A program made the translations under genes and the position numbers. From contig CAKUBN010000064.1 in the NCBI GenBank assembly GCA_934643185.1, forward strand, positions 1-12,787: DNA of 12,787 bases. The letters run 5' to 3'. Position 1 is the stretch's first letter. Each line of letters starts with the position of its first letter. Shown in pieces: positions 6,952 through 12,787 of this stretch. Origin of the DNA: an uncultured Eubacteriales bacterium. GTDB lineage: Bacteria; Bacillota; Clostridia; Oscillospirales; Acutalibacteraceae. Under the pieces are notes generated by a model. The model worked only from the letters and a program-made list of their open reading frames with translations, was not told where the DNA came from and searched no databases.

Positions 6952-8925
6952 CTATTTTTCCAGCTCCTTGATGCGGTCACGCAGGTAGGCTGCATGCTCA
7001 AACTCAAGCAACTTTGCTGCCGCCTTCATCTCCTTTGTGAGCTTGTCGATCATCACGCGCTTTTCGGCGGCCGTATACTTCTTCTTTTTCTTCGATTTAC
7101 CGCCCGCTTCCTCCGCCTTTGTGGAAATCTCCAAAATCTCGGAGACCTTTTTCACGATGGTCTGCGGCACGATGCCGTGTTCTTCGTTGTATTTTTCCTG
7201 AATGGCGCGGCGGCGCTCCGTCTCGCGTATCGCGTATTCCATCGACGGCGTGACAAAATCGGCATACATAATGACCTCGCCATGTGCATTTCTCGCAGCA
7301 CGGCCAATGGTCTGGATGAGGCTGCGTCCGCTGCGCAGGAAGCCCTCTTTATCTGCGTCCAGAATTGCGACGAGCGACACCTCCGGGATATCAAGGCCCT
7401 CTCTTAACAGGTTGATTCCGACAAGCACGTCAAACTCGCCGAGACGCAGGTCACGGATGATTTCCATGCGCTCCACCGTATCGATGTCGTGGTGCATGTA
7501 GCGTACACGGATGCTGTAATTTTCAAGGAAGCCCGTGAGATCTTCCGCCATTTTTTTCGTGAGCGTTGTCACGAGAATACGCTCGCCGCGCGCGGTACGC
7601 ACGTTGATCTCCGAAATAAGATCGTCAATCTGCCCGTCGGTCGGCTTTACCGTGATGCGCGGGTCTAAAAGTCCAGTCGGGCGAATGACCTGCTCCACGA
7701 CCGCCGCGGATTTTTCCAGCTCCAAGTCGCCCGGCGTGGCGCTGACGAACACCGCCTGATTGACGTGCGCGTAGAACTCATCAAAATTCAACGGGCGGTT
7801 GTCATACGCCGAGGGCAAACGGAAGCCGTAATCCACAAGGCTCTGTTTACGCGCGCGGTCTCCGGCATACATGGAGCGCACCTGCGGCAATGTCACGTGC
7901 GATTCATCGACGAACAGCAGAAAATCATCCGGGAAATAATCGAGCAGTGTGCACGGCTGGCTGCCGGGCTTACGGCCCGAAAGCACGCGCGAATAGTTTT
8001 CGATGCCCTTGCACATGCCGATCTCGCTGAGCATTTCAATATCATAGCGTGTACGCTGCTCGATGCGCTGCGCTTCGATGAGCTTATCTTCGGACTTAAA
8101 GAACTTGACGCGTTCTTCCATTTCGGCCTCGATCTCCTTGAGCGCGACCGCCATTTTTTCGCGCGGGACGATGTAATGCGACGCCGGATAGATGGCGACA
8201 TGCTTTAAATCGCTGACAATCTCGCCCGTAAGCGGCACAACCTCGCTGATGCGTTCGATCTCATCGCCGAAAAATTCGACGCGGATCGCCTTTTCGCTCG
8301 ATTCCGCCGGGAAAATTTCCACTACATCGCCGCGCACGCGGAACTTATTGCGCGTAAAGTTGATGTCGTTGCGCTCGTACTGGATCTCGACGAGCTTCTG
8401 CAAAAGCGCATCGCGGCTTTTTTCCATGCCGGGGCGCAGTGAAATGACCATCGTGCGGTAATCGATTGGGTCGCCTAAGCTGTAAATGCACGAAACGGAC
8501 GCGACGATAATGACATCCCGCCGCTCGGAAAGCGCACTGGTGGCGCTGTGGCGCAGCTTATCGATCTCCTCGTTGATGGCGCTGTCTTTTTCAATATAGG
8601 TATCCGTCTGCGCAATGTACGCTTCCGGCTGGTAGTAATCGTAGTAGGAAATGAAGTATTCCACGGCGTTTTCCGGGAAAAACTCGCGGAACTCGCTGCA
8701 AAGCTGCGCGGCAAGCGTTTTGTTGTGTGCCAAAACAAGCGTGGGACGATTCAACTCCGCAATGACGTTCGCCATGGTAAACGTTTTGCCGCTGCCCGTA
8801 ACGCCGAGCAGCGTCTGCTCCTTATGCCCCGCGCGGATGGACTCCACAAGCTCTTTGATCGCCTTCGGCTGGTCGCCCGTCGGCTGATATTTTGACTTCA
8901 GTACAAATTTATCCCGCTCCTGCAT
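6952..8925 (-). CDS. uvrB: Excinuclease ABC subunit B (UvrB)
   Basis: UvrB is the DEAD-like helicase that verifies damage after UvrA loading and then recruits UvrC for incision. At 657 residues it is full length (family about 660-675). The sequence shows the UvrB N-terminus (YQPTGDQPKAI), Walker A GVTGSGKT (41-48) and the Tyr-rich beta-hairpin that clamps DNA (YYDYYQPEAYI, ~95-105). Also present are Walker B DESH near residue 340, SATPGDLE, the C-terminal helicase motifs LREGLDIPEVSL and QTIGRAARN, and a C-terminal UVR motif (IDKLTKEMKAAAKLLEFEHA) used to contact UvrC. The ATG at 8925 is preceded by GGGAG (8933-8937), 7 bases away. It is first in the operon uvrB-GNAT-uvrA and follows a strong promoter with two LexA-like boxes. 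Confidence 0.98.
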   Translation of the reverse strand: MQERDKFVLKSKYQPTGDQPKAIKELVESIRAGHKEQTLLGVTGSGKTFTMANVIAELNRPTLVLAHNKTLAAQLCSEFREFFPENAVEYFISYYDYYQPEAYIAQTDTYIEKDSAINEEIDKLRHSATSALSERRDVIIVASVSCIYSLGDPIDYRTMVISLRPGMEKSRDALLQKLVEIQYERNDINFTRNKFRVRGDVVEIFPAESSEKAIRVEFFGDEIERISEVVPLTGEIVSDLKHVAIYPASHYIVPREKMAVALKEIEAEMEERVKFFKSEDKLIEAQRIEQRTRYDIEMLSEIGMCKGIENYSRVLSGRKPGSQPCTLLDYFPDDFLLFVDESHVTLPQVRSMYAGDRARKQSLVDYGFRLPSAYDNRPLNFDEFYAHVNQAVFVSATPGDLELEKSAAVVEQVIRPTGLLDPRITVKPTDGQIDDLISEINVRTARGERILVTTLTKKMAEDLTGFLENYSIRVRYMHHDIDTVERMEIIRDLRLGEFDVLVGINLLREGLDIPEVSLVAILDADKEGFLRSGRSLIQTIGRAARNAHGEVIMYADFVTPSMEYAIRETERRRAIQEKYNEEHGIVPQTIVKKVSEILEISTKAEEAGGKSKKKKKYTAAEKRVMIDKLTKEMKAAAKLLEFEHAAYLRDRIKELEK

Positions 8926-8950
8926 GGCTTTACTCCCTTACTGAACTTTC

Positions 8951-8964
8951 AGAACATACGTTTC
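8951..8964 (+). promoter_or_regulatory. LexA/DinR (SOS) box downstream of the uvrB -10
   Basis: AGAACATACGTTTC matches 13 of 14 positions of the Gram-positive SOS operator CGAACRNRYGTTYC (first base A instead of C). It lies just after the predicted uvrB transcription start (about +4 to +17), where bound repressor would block initiation or early elongation. The site is a near-palindrome, so strand is arbitrary. Confidence 0.75.
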
Positions 8965-8974
8965 ACTATGGCTT

Positions 8975-9003
8975 AGTATAGCACACGAACACCCGTTTGT
9001 CAA
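8975..9003 (-). promoter_or_regulatory. Sigma-A promoter of uvrB-GNAT-uvrA
   Basis: On the minus strand, a perfect -35 TTGACA (9003-8998), a 17-base spacer and -10 TATACT (8980-8975) preceded by TGC (extended -10) form a near-consensus vegetative promoter. Predicted transcription starts near 8968, giving a leader of about 43 bases to the uvrB ATG. A promoter this strong is consistent with one normally held down by a repressor, in line with the two SOS-like boxes around it. Confidence 0.85.
8986..8999 (+). promoter_or_regulatory. Second LexA/DinR-like box within the uvrB promoter spacer
   Basis: CGAACACCCGTTTG matches 12 of 14 positions of CGAACRNRYGTTYC. It covers most of the spacer and the last two bases of the -35 element, a position that would compete with RNA polymerase. 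Its centre is 35 bp from the centre of the box at 8951-8964. It is a weaker match than the first box, and because -35 bases contribute to it, some similarity could be chance. Confidence 0.55.
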
Positions 9004-9018
9004 TGCGTCCCGCCGTTT

Positions 9019-9048
9019 ATGTCCTACGATGTCCTGTGATGTCCGGTT
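9019..9048 (+). repeat. Three tandem 10-bp units (ATGTCC core)
   Basis: ATGTCCTACG, ATGTCCTGTG and ATGTCCGGTT follow each other exactly, sharing ATGTCC at 10-bp spacing. The repeat covers the last codons and the stop of the membrane-protein gene, so its final residues (GHHRTS) come from repeat sequence. It starts 16 bases beyond the outer edge of the uvrB -35. It may be simple slippage; a helical-phase protein-binding array is possible but unproven. Confidence 0.5.
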
Positions 9049-9683
9049 TTTCGCTGTGTATTATTTGTCCCCTCACTCGGCGCCGCTGTAATTTCTTCGA
9101 CCGAATACAGCTTTCGGTTGACCCAGAAACGGTCGTTATCCTCCCATGCGAGTTGAAACCGGCTTTCGCCTTTAAATTGGCACACGAGCCATCTTTCGGG
9201 CGAGTTGGACTCAAGACTTACAAGGTACACGTCGACATCTGTTCCGGAGAAGATATTCTTCTTTTCGCCGTAAAAAACAACGCTGTATTGCCCATCTTCG
9301 GAGGTGCTGGACATCATTTCGTGGTAAGGCTCCAGCACACTTCCGCTCGAATTCGGCATGACTTGCGCGCTGACGATGACAGCCAGACACGCGGTGATAA
9401 CAAAGAAAATGCCGCTGAACAGGTGGTCTTCCGACCCGAGTGGGTCATGCATTGCGGAGATCCATGCGCACACAATATAATTCATCGACAGCACGGCGTA
9501 TGCACCGAGAAGAACCGCCTGCACCCATGCAGGGACATTCCCGCCGATCTGCTCGAAAAGCATGTAAAGTGGCACGAGCAGGAGCATCCACAGGAAGAAA
9601 ACGCCGAGCTTTTTGCCGCCGCTCCATCGAGCGAGCATATTCAGCATGGGATTTTTGAAAGCAAATGAAGATTTGGAAGACAT
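9024..9683 (-). CDS. Three-helix membrane protein with extracytoplasmic C-terminal domain
   Basis: This 219-residue protein of unknown function has three strong membrane segments (~25-44, 52-76, 87-109) after a short basic N-terminus. About 110 C-terminal residues follow, probably outside the membrane. That domain alternates polar and hydrophobic residues like a small beta domain: SEDGQYSVVFYG (128-139), then a segment with W180 and NDRFWVNRKLYSVEEI (183-198). This pattern vaguely recalls DUF5412-type surface proteins, a weak suggestion only. The start is supported by AAGGAG (9691-9696) 7 bases upstream, which begins right after the TAA stop of the preceding gene. It forms a tight group with the pseudo-ABC gene and radC. 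No terminator is visible after it, so transcripts could run on into uvrB. Confidence 0.7.
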   Translation of the reverse strand: MSSKSSFAFKNPMLNMLARWSGGKKLGVFFLWMLLLVPLYMLFEQIGGNVPAWVQAVLLGAYAVLSMNYIVCAWISAMHDPLGSEDHLFSGIFFVITACLAVIVSAQVMPNSSGSVLEPYHEMMSSTSEDGQYSVVFYGEKKNIFSGTDVDVYLVSLESNSPERWLVCQFKGESRFQLAWEDNDRFWVNRKLYSVEEITAAPSEGTNNTQRKTGHHRTS

Positions 9684-9696
9684 TTTATTTCTCCTT

Positions 9697-10356
9697 TTAC
9701 GCCCCGAACACGTGTGTGTCCGAAAGATCGAGCACGCGGTAATTATCGATTTGGTTTACATAAGACGTAGGAAGCAGGGTGATTTTTCCCTGCTGACTTA
9801 AAAAATCGCAGATCACCCGGATATGCTCTGCGTAATAGCACAGCATTTTAGCGCTGAACCACGGGAAGCAGAACAAGTCTTTTCCCTTTGCAAACTCGAT
9901 CGCCGCTGCGGCACGGAGCGCTTCATTGCCGTTTTCCGTCAGCGGGCGCTGAAATCGGCTGTCCGTGAGCTGAAACGCGGTTTTTATGTCATCGAACGTG
10001 AAATTCAGACCGCTTTCCCACAGCGCGCGCTCTATGTGCTGCCGCACGGTCATGCGGTCGTCCTTTCGACTATTGTGCCCGTAGGAGTCTATATATCCGG
10101 CTTTTTGGGAAAACGCTTCAAGGACATACGACGTCCCGTCAAGAGAAACGGCCGTGTTTTTATCAGCAAAGTTTTCTTTATCGGCGGCAAAATTCAGCGC
10201 ATAACAGAGCGCCCAGCCTGCGCTGTCTATATCGCCGTGCAGAACGGTGACGCCGCTTTCAAACGACGCACTGAAGTTATCGACCGTCACGAAGCTTGTA
10301 TTATGCTTCGACTTACAGCGAAAATGTCCGCCGAAGTTTTCGATTTTCAAGAGCAT
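9697..10356 (-). CDS. Degenerate ABC-ATPase-like protein (nucleotide-binding motifs lost)
   Basis: The 219-residue length and order of elements follow an ABC transporter ATP-binding subunit, but every catalytic motif is changed. After an NFSASFESGVTVLHG strand-loop, the P-loop position reads GDIDSAGWA (41-49), with no GKS/T lysine. The Q-loop area reads GYIDSYG (87-93), and TVRQHIERAL (103-112) resembles the segment before the helical domain. The signature position reads LTENGNEALRAAAAIEFAKG (139-158) instead of LSGGQ. The Walker B position reads LFCFPWF (161-167) without Asp-Glu, and the H-loop area lacks His. It ends RVLDLSD, as ABC subunits often do. It is therefore probably a structural or regulatory pseudo-ATPase, perhaps partnering the adjacent membrane protein. 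The reading frame is uninterrupted, so it does not look like a decaying pseudogene. Sampled lines of this gene are clearly less GC-rich than radC next door. The homology is my own pattern match, unverified. Confidence 0.65.
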   Translation of the reverse strand: MLLKIENFGGHFRCKSKHNTSFVTVDNFSASFESGVTVLHGDIDSAGWALCYALNFAADKENFADKNTAVSLDGTSYVLEAFSQKAGYIDSYGHNSRKDDRMTVRQHIERALWESGLNFTFDDIKTAFQLTDSRFQRPLTENGNEALRAAAAIEFAKGKDLFCFPWFSAKMLCYYAEHIRVICDFLSQQGKITLLPTSYVNQIDNYRVLDLSDTHVFGA

Positions 10357-10374
10357 GATTGCACGCCTCTCTCG

Positions 10375-11091
10375 TTATGTGATGATCTGCCGCTTCAGGG
10401 CGGCGATGTCGTGGCGAAGCTTTTGGAGGACGCCGGTGGCGCGCATGGAGAGGTAATCCTCGTCCGTGAAAATAAAGTGGTCGGAGAGGATGACATCTAT
10501 ACCGGAAAGCGCGAGCTCGATCTCCTTGGTCGTCTGGATGTCCTGCCGCGAGGGCGTGCAGTTGCCGCTTGGGTGGTTATGCGCGAGGTAGACGGCGTCG
10601 GCATCGTACAAAAGGCACAGCCGGGCGATTTGGCGGATGTAGATGGGCACGCCGTGCACGGAGCCCTCGTTGACGATGCCCATATACTTTAAATACCCCT
10701 TGCTGTCCAAAATGAGCAGCACGACGATCTCCGTTTTTCGGCCGAAAAACTTGTTCTGCACGGCGGCAAAGGCGGTTTTGGTATCGACGATGCGGGTGCG
10801 CGCCTGATTTTTCGACTCCATATAGGCGCGGAACAAGTCCGGGTAAGCGGCGAGCGCGCTTGCAAGGCGCGGGCTGACGCCGGGGCACTCGGCTAAAATC
10901 TGTGCGGGGGTATCGAACACGTCGCTTAATTTTCCGTGGCGCTCCAAAAGTGCGGCCGCCGTTGTTTGTGCGGGGCAGGCTGGGTCCAAAAGGCGCAGCG
11001 CAAACGTTAAAACATCGAGCTCTGTGGGGTTATTCGTCGTATTCAGTTTTAAAAATTCCGCTTCCTCTTCCCTTTTTCGTTTGGCTGGCAT
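10375..11091 (-). CDS. radC: RadC family JAMM/MPN-domain protein
   Basis: This 238-residue protein has the RadC architecture: a charged N-terminus, a helix-hairpin-helix region (ILAECPGVSPRLASAL, 65-80) and a JAB/MPN domain (~100-225). The zinc-metalloprotease motif is complete: E142 in NEGS, then H171-x-H173-P-S-G with D184 (HNHPSGNCTPSRQD). Despite its name, RadC has no established repair role; the fold suggests a zinc-dependent isopeptidase or nuclease-like enzyme of unknown substrate, and RadC-domain proteins also occur in mobile and defence loci. The start follows an AAAGGAA site (11098-11104). The pseudo-ABC gene begins 18 bases after its stop. A strong terminator lies just upstream (11114-11167), leaving little room for its own promoter. 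Confidence 0.92.
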   Translation of the reverse strand: MPAKRKREEEAEFLKLNTTNNPTELDVLTFALRLLDPACPAQTTAAALLERHGKLSDVFDTPAQILAECPGVSPRLASALAAYPDLFRAYMESKNQARTRIVDTKTAFAAVQNKFFGRKTEIVVLLILDSKGYLKYMGIVNEGSVHGVPIYIRQIARLCLLYDADAVYLAHNHPSGNCTPSRQDIQTTKEIELALSGIDVILSDHFIFTDEDYLSMRATGVLQKLRHDIAALKRQIIT

Positions 11092-11113
11092 CGTTCATTT
11101 CCTTTCTTATCCT

Positions 11114-11167
11114 AAAAAGGCAGCACCGCCTCCGGCACGCAAAAATTGCATGCCAAACGGTGCCGCC
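11114..11167 (-). terminator. Long hairpin terminator after the alpha/beta hydrolase gene
   Basis: On the minus strand GGCGGCACCG (11167-11158) pairs with CGGTGCTGCC (11128-11119), with one G-U. Nested inside, GGCATGC (11154-11148) pairs with GCGTGCC (11140-11134), with one G-U, around an AT-rich 7-base loop. A TTTTT tract (11118-11114) follows directly. This is a strong Rho-independent terminator placed 7 bases after the hydrolase stop and only 22 bases before the radC start codon. Confidence 0.88.
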
Positions 11168-11173
11168 CGGTTT

Positions 11174-12073
11174 TCAGCGGTCGATATAACGCTCGATGAA
11201 GCTGCGCACGGCGCTCCAATAGAGCTTTGGTGCGACGGAGGCGGACAGGCAGTGGCCTGCGCCCGGCACGGTGAGCAGCTGCTTCTCGCAGTTTGCGGCC
11301 TCGTAAAGGCGGTACACCATGGCGCACGGCACGAGGGCATCGGCCTCGCCGTGGATGAACAGCACGGGGATTTTGCAGCGGCGAATTTGATTTAACGCGC
11401 TCGCTTCGCGGAAGCTGTACCCGAGCCGCACCTTGGACGCGAGCGACACTGCGGGGATGAACGCGCCCATCATGCCGCCGTACATATCCTTGACGCAGGC
11501 TTTGGCCTGATCCCACACGGAGGTGTAGCCGCAGTCTTCGATGGCAAGCTTCACCTGCGGCGGCAGCTGCTCGCCCGCCGTCATCATGACGGTAGCGGCA
11601 CCCATGGATTCGCCGTAGAGGAGGATCTGCGCGCCCTTGTCGCGGCGGATGATCTCGTAGATCCAGCCGATGATGTCCTTGCGCTCCGGCCAGCCCATGC
11701 CGATCCTATCGCCAGCGCTGTCGGCGTGGGCACGGGCGTTCGGCATTAAGATGTTGAAGCCGAGGTCGTAAAACGACTTGCCGCGGTGGCGCATGCATTC
11801 TGCGCGGCTGCCGTAGCCGTGGCAGATGATGGCATAGCGGTGGCCCTCATGCGGGATGAACCACGCGGTGAGGCGCATATTTTCCGGGTTGCGGTACGTG
11901 ACGCGCTTGGCGTTTGCCTTGAACCATGCCGTTGCTGCGCGGGTCTCTTCATCATCCGGCAGCGGGTCTTTGTTCGGCGGGCGGCGGCGCAGGGTATCGT
12001 TTAAAACGGCGTTGGAGACGACCGCGGCCGCGCCCGCAGCTAAAGCTGCGGCGAATAGTGCTTTTTTGCCCAT
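11174..12073 (-). CDS. Alpha/beta hydrolase with N-terminal membrane anchor
   Basis: The protein has a hydrophobic Ala-rich N-terminal segment (~4-25), probably an uncleaved anchor, followed by an alpha/beta-hydrolase domain. The oxyanion-loop motif is HGYGSR (85-90). The triad appears complete: nucleophile S156 in GESMG, D245 in HGEADALVP and H274 in GAGHC. The fold suits an esterase, deacetylase or peptidase; the substrate is not evident. I chose the ATG at 12073 (299 residues) over the GTG at 12079 because the Shine-Dalgarno AAAGGAG (12083-12089) lies 9 bases from the ATG but only 3 from the GTG. That site starts inside the TAA stop of the upstream fucosidase gene, so the two are co-translated. 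The pairing suggests a role near glycan use, for example removing acyl groups from fucosylated glycans, which is inference. A terminator follows at once. Confidence 0.88.
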   Translation of the reverse strand: MGKKALFAAALAAGAAAVVSNAVLNDTLRRRPPNKDPLPDDEETRAATAWFKANAKRVTYRNPENMRLTAWFIPHEGHRYAIICHGYGSRAECMRHRGKSFYDLGFNILMPNARAHADSAGDRIGMGWPERKDIIGWIYEIIRRDKGAQILLYGESMGAATVMMTAGEQLPPQVKLAIEDCGYTSVWDQAKACVKDMYGGMMGAFIPAVSLASKVRLGYSFREASALNQIRRCKIPVLFIHGEADALVPCAMVYRLYEAANCEKQLLTVPGAGHCLSASVAPKLYWSAVRSFIERYIDR

Positions 12074-12082
12074 AAACACGCA

Positions 12083-12089
12083 CTCCTTT
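12083..12089 (-). promoter_or_regulatory. Shine-Dalgarno of the alpha/beta hydrolase gene, overlapping fucosidase stop
   Basis: AAAGGAG on the minus strand shares two bases with the TAA stop of the fucosidase gene (12090-12088). Its 9-base distance to the ATG at 12073 decides that start over the nearby in-frame GTG at 12079. Confidence 0.75.
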
Positions 12090-12787
12090 ACTTTGTGTGG
12101 ACGGCGATGACGGTATCGATGTCATCCGGCAGCTTTACGGTGTTGGAGACCTCGACGAACACGACGTCCGGGTAGTTTTCAACGATCCAGTTTTTGAGGG
12201 GCTTGATCTCGCTGCCGTCGGAAATGAGGCGGATGGACTCGACCTCATCGAGCGAAATGCCCTGCAGCGGGATGCCGCCGATGGAATTTTCCATGATATG
12301 ATAATAGAGCGTTTTGCCGTTTTTGGTGATGCGGCCGTTTTCAGGCTTCGGCAGGTCGCAGCCGCCGCAGCCGTAGATGGAATCGGAATTCTTCTGCATC
12401 CACGCGCCGATCTTCTCGAGGATGGCGACGGACTCGGCGGGGATGTTGCCGCGGGCGTCCGGACCGACGTTCAAGAGCATGTTGCCGTTTTTGCTGACAC
12501 ACTCGACAAGCTTTTTGATGATCATTTCGGCGGGCTTAAAGTTCTTATCCTTTGCGCAGTAGCCCCAGTTGTCGTTCATGGTGATGCAGGCTTCCCAGCA
12601 GATGTTGCGGCCGTGGCTGTCCTTAAAGCCGGTCTGCGGGATGATCTGCTCCGGGCTGACGTAGTCGCCGCTGTACTCGAGCGGCTCGTCCGTTGCGATG
12701 GAACCGAAGCCGCTGCCGCTGACCTCCAGACGGTTATCGATGATGATGTCCGGCTGCAGGGAACGCACCATGCGCACGAGCTCCGAC
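12088..12787 (-). CDS. Alpha-L-fucosidase, GH29 (C-terminal part; 5' end beyond window)
   Basis: The frame is open to the right edge (SELVRMVRSLQPDIIIDNRLE from 12786), so the gene continues beyond the window and the visible 233 codons are the C-terminal part. GH29 family features are LVRMVRSLQPDIIIDNR, WEACITMNDNWGY, then LVECVSKNGNMLLNVGPDARGNIP and IGAWMQKNSDSIYG. GH29 enzymes release terminal alpha-L-fucose from glycans such as mucin or milk oligosaccharides with retention of configuration. The nucleophile Asp, usually in a WFDG-type motif just before the ELVR segment, would lie outside the window. The last ~90 residues are beta-rich, as in the C-terminal domain of the family. No signal peptide can be judged. 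The anchored hydrolase follows after 14 bases. Confidence 0.93.
   Translation of the reverse strand, partial: SELVRMVRSLQPDIIIDNRLEVSGSGFGSIATDEPLEYSGDYVSPEQIIPQTGFKDSHGRNICWEACITMNDNWGYCAKDKNFKPAEMIIKKLVECVSKNGNMLLNVGPDARGNIPAESVAILEKIGAWMQKNSDSIYGCGGCDLPKPENGRITKNGKTLYYHIMENSIGGIPLQGISLDEVESIRLISDGSEIKPLKNWIVENYPDVVFVEVSNTVKLPDDIDTVIAVHTK

Noticed and set aside
7765..8208. 147-codon plus-strand frame inside uvrB
   Set aside because: Antisense to the conserved UvrB core; no supporting ribosome site or motif.
9823..10692. 289-codon plus-strand open frame opposite the pseudo-ABC gene and radC
   Set aside because: It is antisense to an unmistakable RadC JAMM domain and straddles the junction of two minus-strand genes. 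Its product shows no recognisable motif and no operon context, so it is a shadow of GC-rich coding sequence.
12073..12079. GTG at 12079 as the start of the alpha/beta hydrolase
   Set aside because: It is only 3 bases from the Shine-Dalgarno, whereas the in-frame ATG at 12073 has the normal 9-base spacing.
1..12787. CRISPR arrays, tRNA/rRNA genes, transposases or attachment sites
   Set aside because: No spaced identical repeats, no structural RNA motifs and no mobile-element proteins were seen on either strand.

Overview
The window is a 12.8-kb, fairly GC-rich stretch of ordinary chromosome. It most likely comes from a gut-type Firmicute of class Clostridia, in the Oscillospiraceae/Ruminococcaceae range. 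The evidence is strong GGAG-type ribosome binding sites, a DUF5685 gene next to a Cys-tailed J-protein gene (a pairing I associate with Clostridia), an ECF S-component-like protein, a GH29 fucosidase, and a DinR/LexA-type SOS box of the Bacillus/Clostridium form. Apart from the first gene, everything reads on the minus strand. I see no rRNA, tRNA, CRISPR array or insertion sequence.

Left to right: (1) 3-908 (+) is the 3' end of a membrane protein with a DUF4129-like cytoplasmic tail. It converges on the next operon at a nearly symmetrical hairpin terminator (922-968). (2) 963-3075 (-) is a tight three-gene operon: a DUF5685 protein, a J-domain/TPR-like protein ending in a 10-cysteine tail, and an ECF S-component-like membrane protein. 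(3) 3293-8925 (-) is the nucleotide-excision-repair operon uvrB - GNAT acetyltransferase - uvrA. It has a strong sigma-A promoter (TTGACA, 17-bp spacer, TATACT) flanked by two LexA-like operators, and a terminator at 3236-3271. (4) 9024-11091 (-) is another tight group: a RadC/JAMM-domain protein, a protein that looks like an ABC ATPase with all nucleotide-binding motifs eroded, and a three-helix membrane protein with an extracytoplasmic C-terminal domain. (5) 11174-12787 (-) holds the C-terminal part of a GH29 alpha-L-fucosidase, cut by the window edge, followed by a membrane-anchored alpha/beta hydrolase. A long hairpin terminator closes this unit immediately before radC.

The uvrB/uvrA operon works as one DNA-damage response unit; UvrC is not here. 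The two places most likely to hold undescribed biology are the RadC / pseudo-ABC-ATPase / membrane-protein trio, and the DUF5685 / Cys-tailed J-protein / S-component-like trio. For both, the gene layout is read directly from sequence and any function is inference. Several genes are spaced so that the upstream stop codon runs into, or sits beside, the Shine-Dalgarno of the next gene, which supports co-translation within each group. There is no gene-free stretch longer than 300 bases; the longest is 3076-3292.
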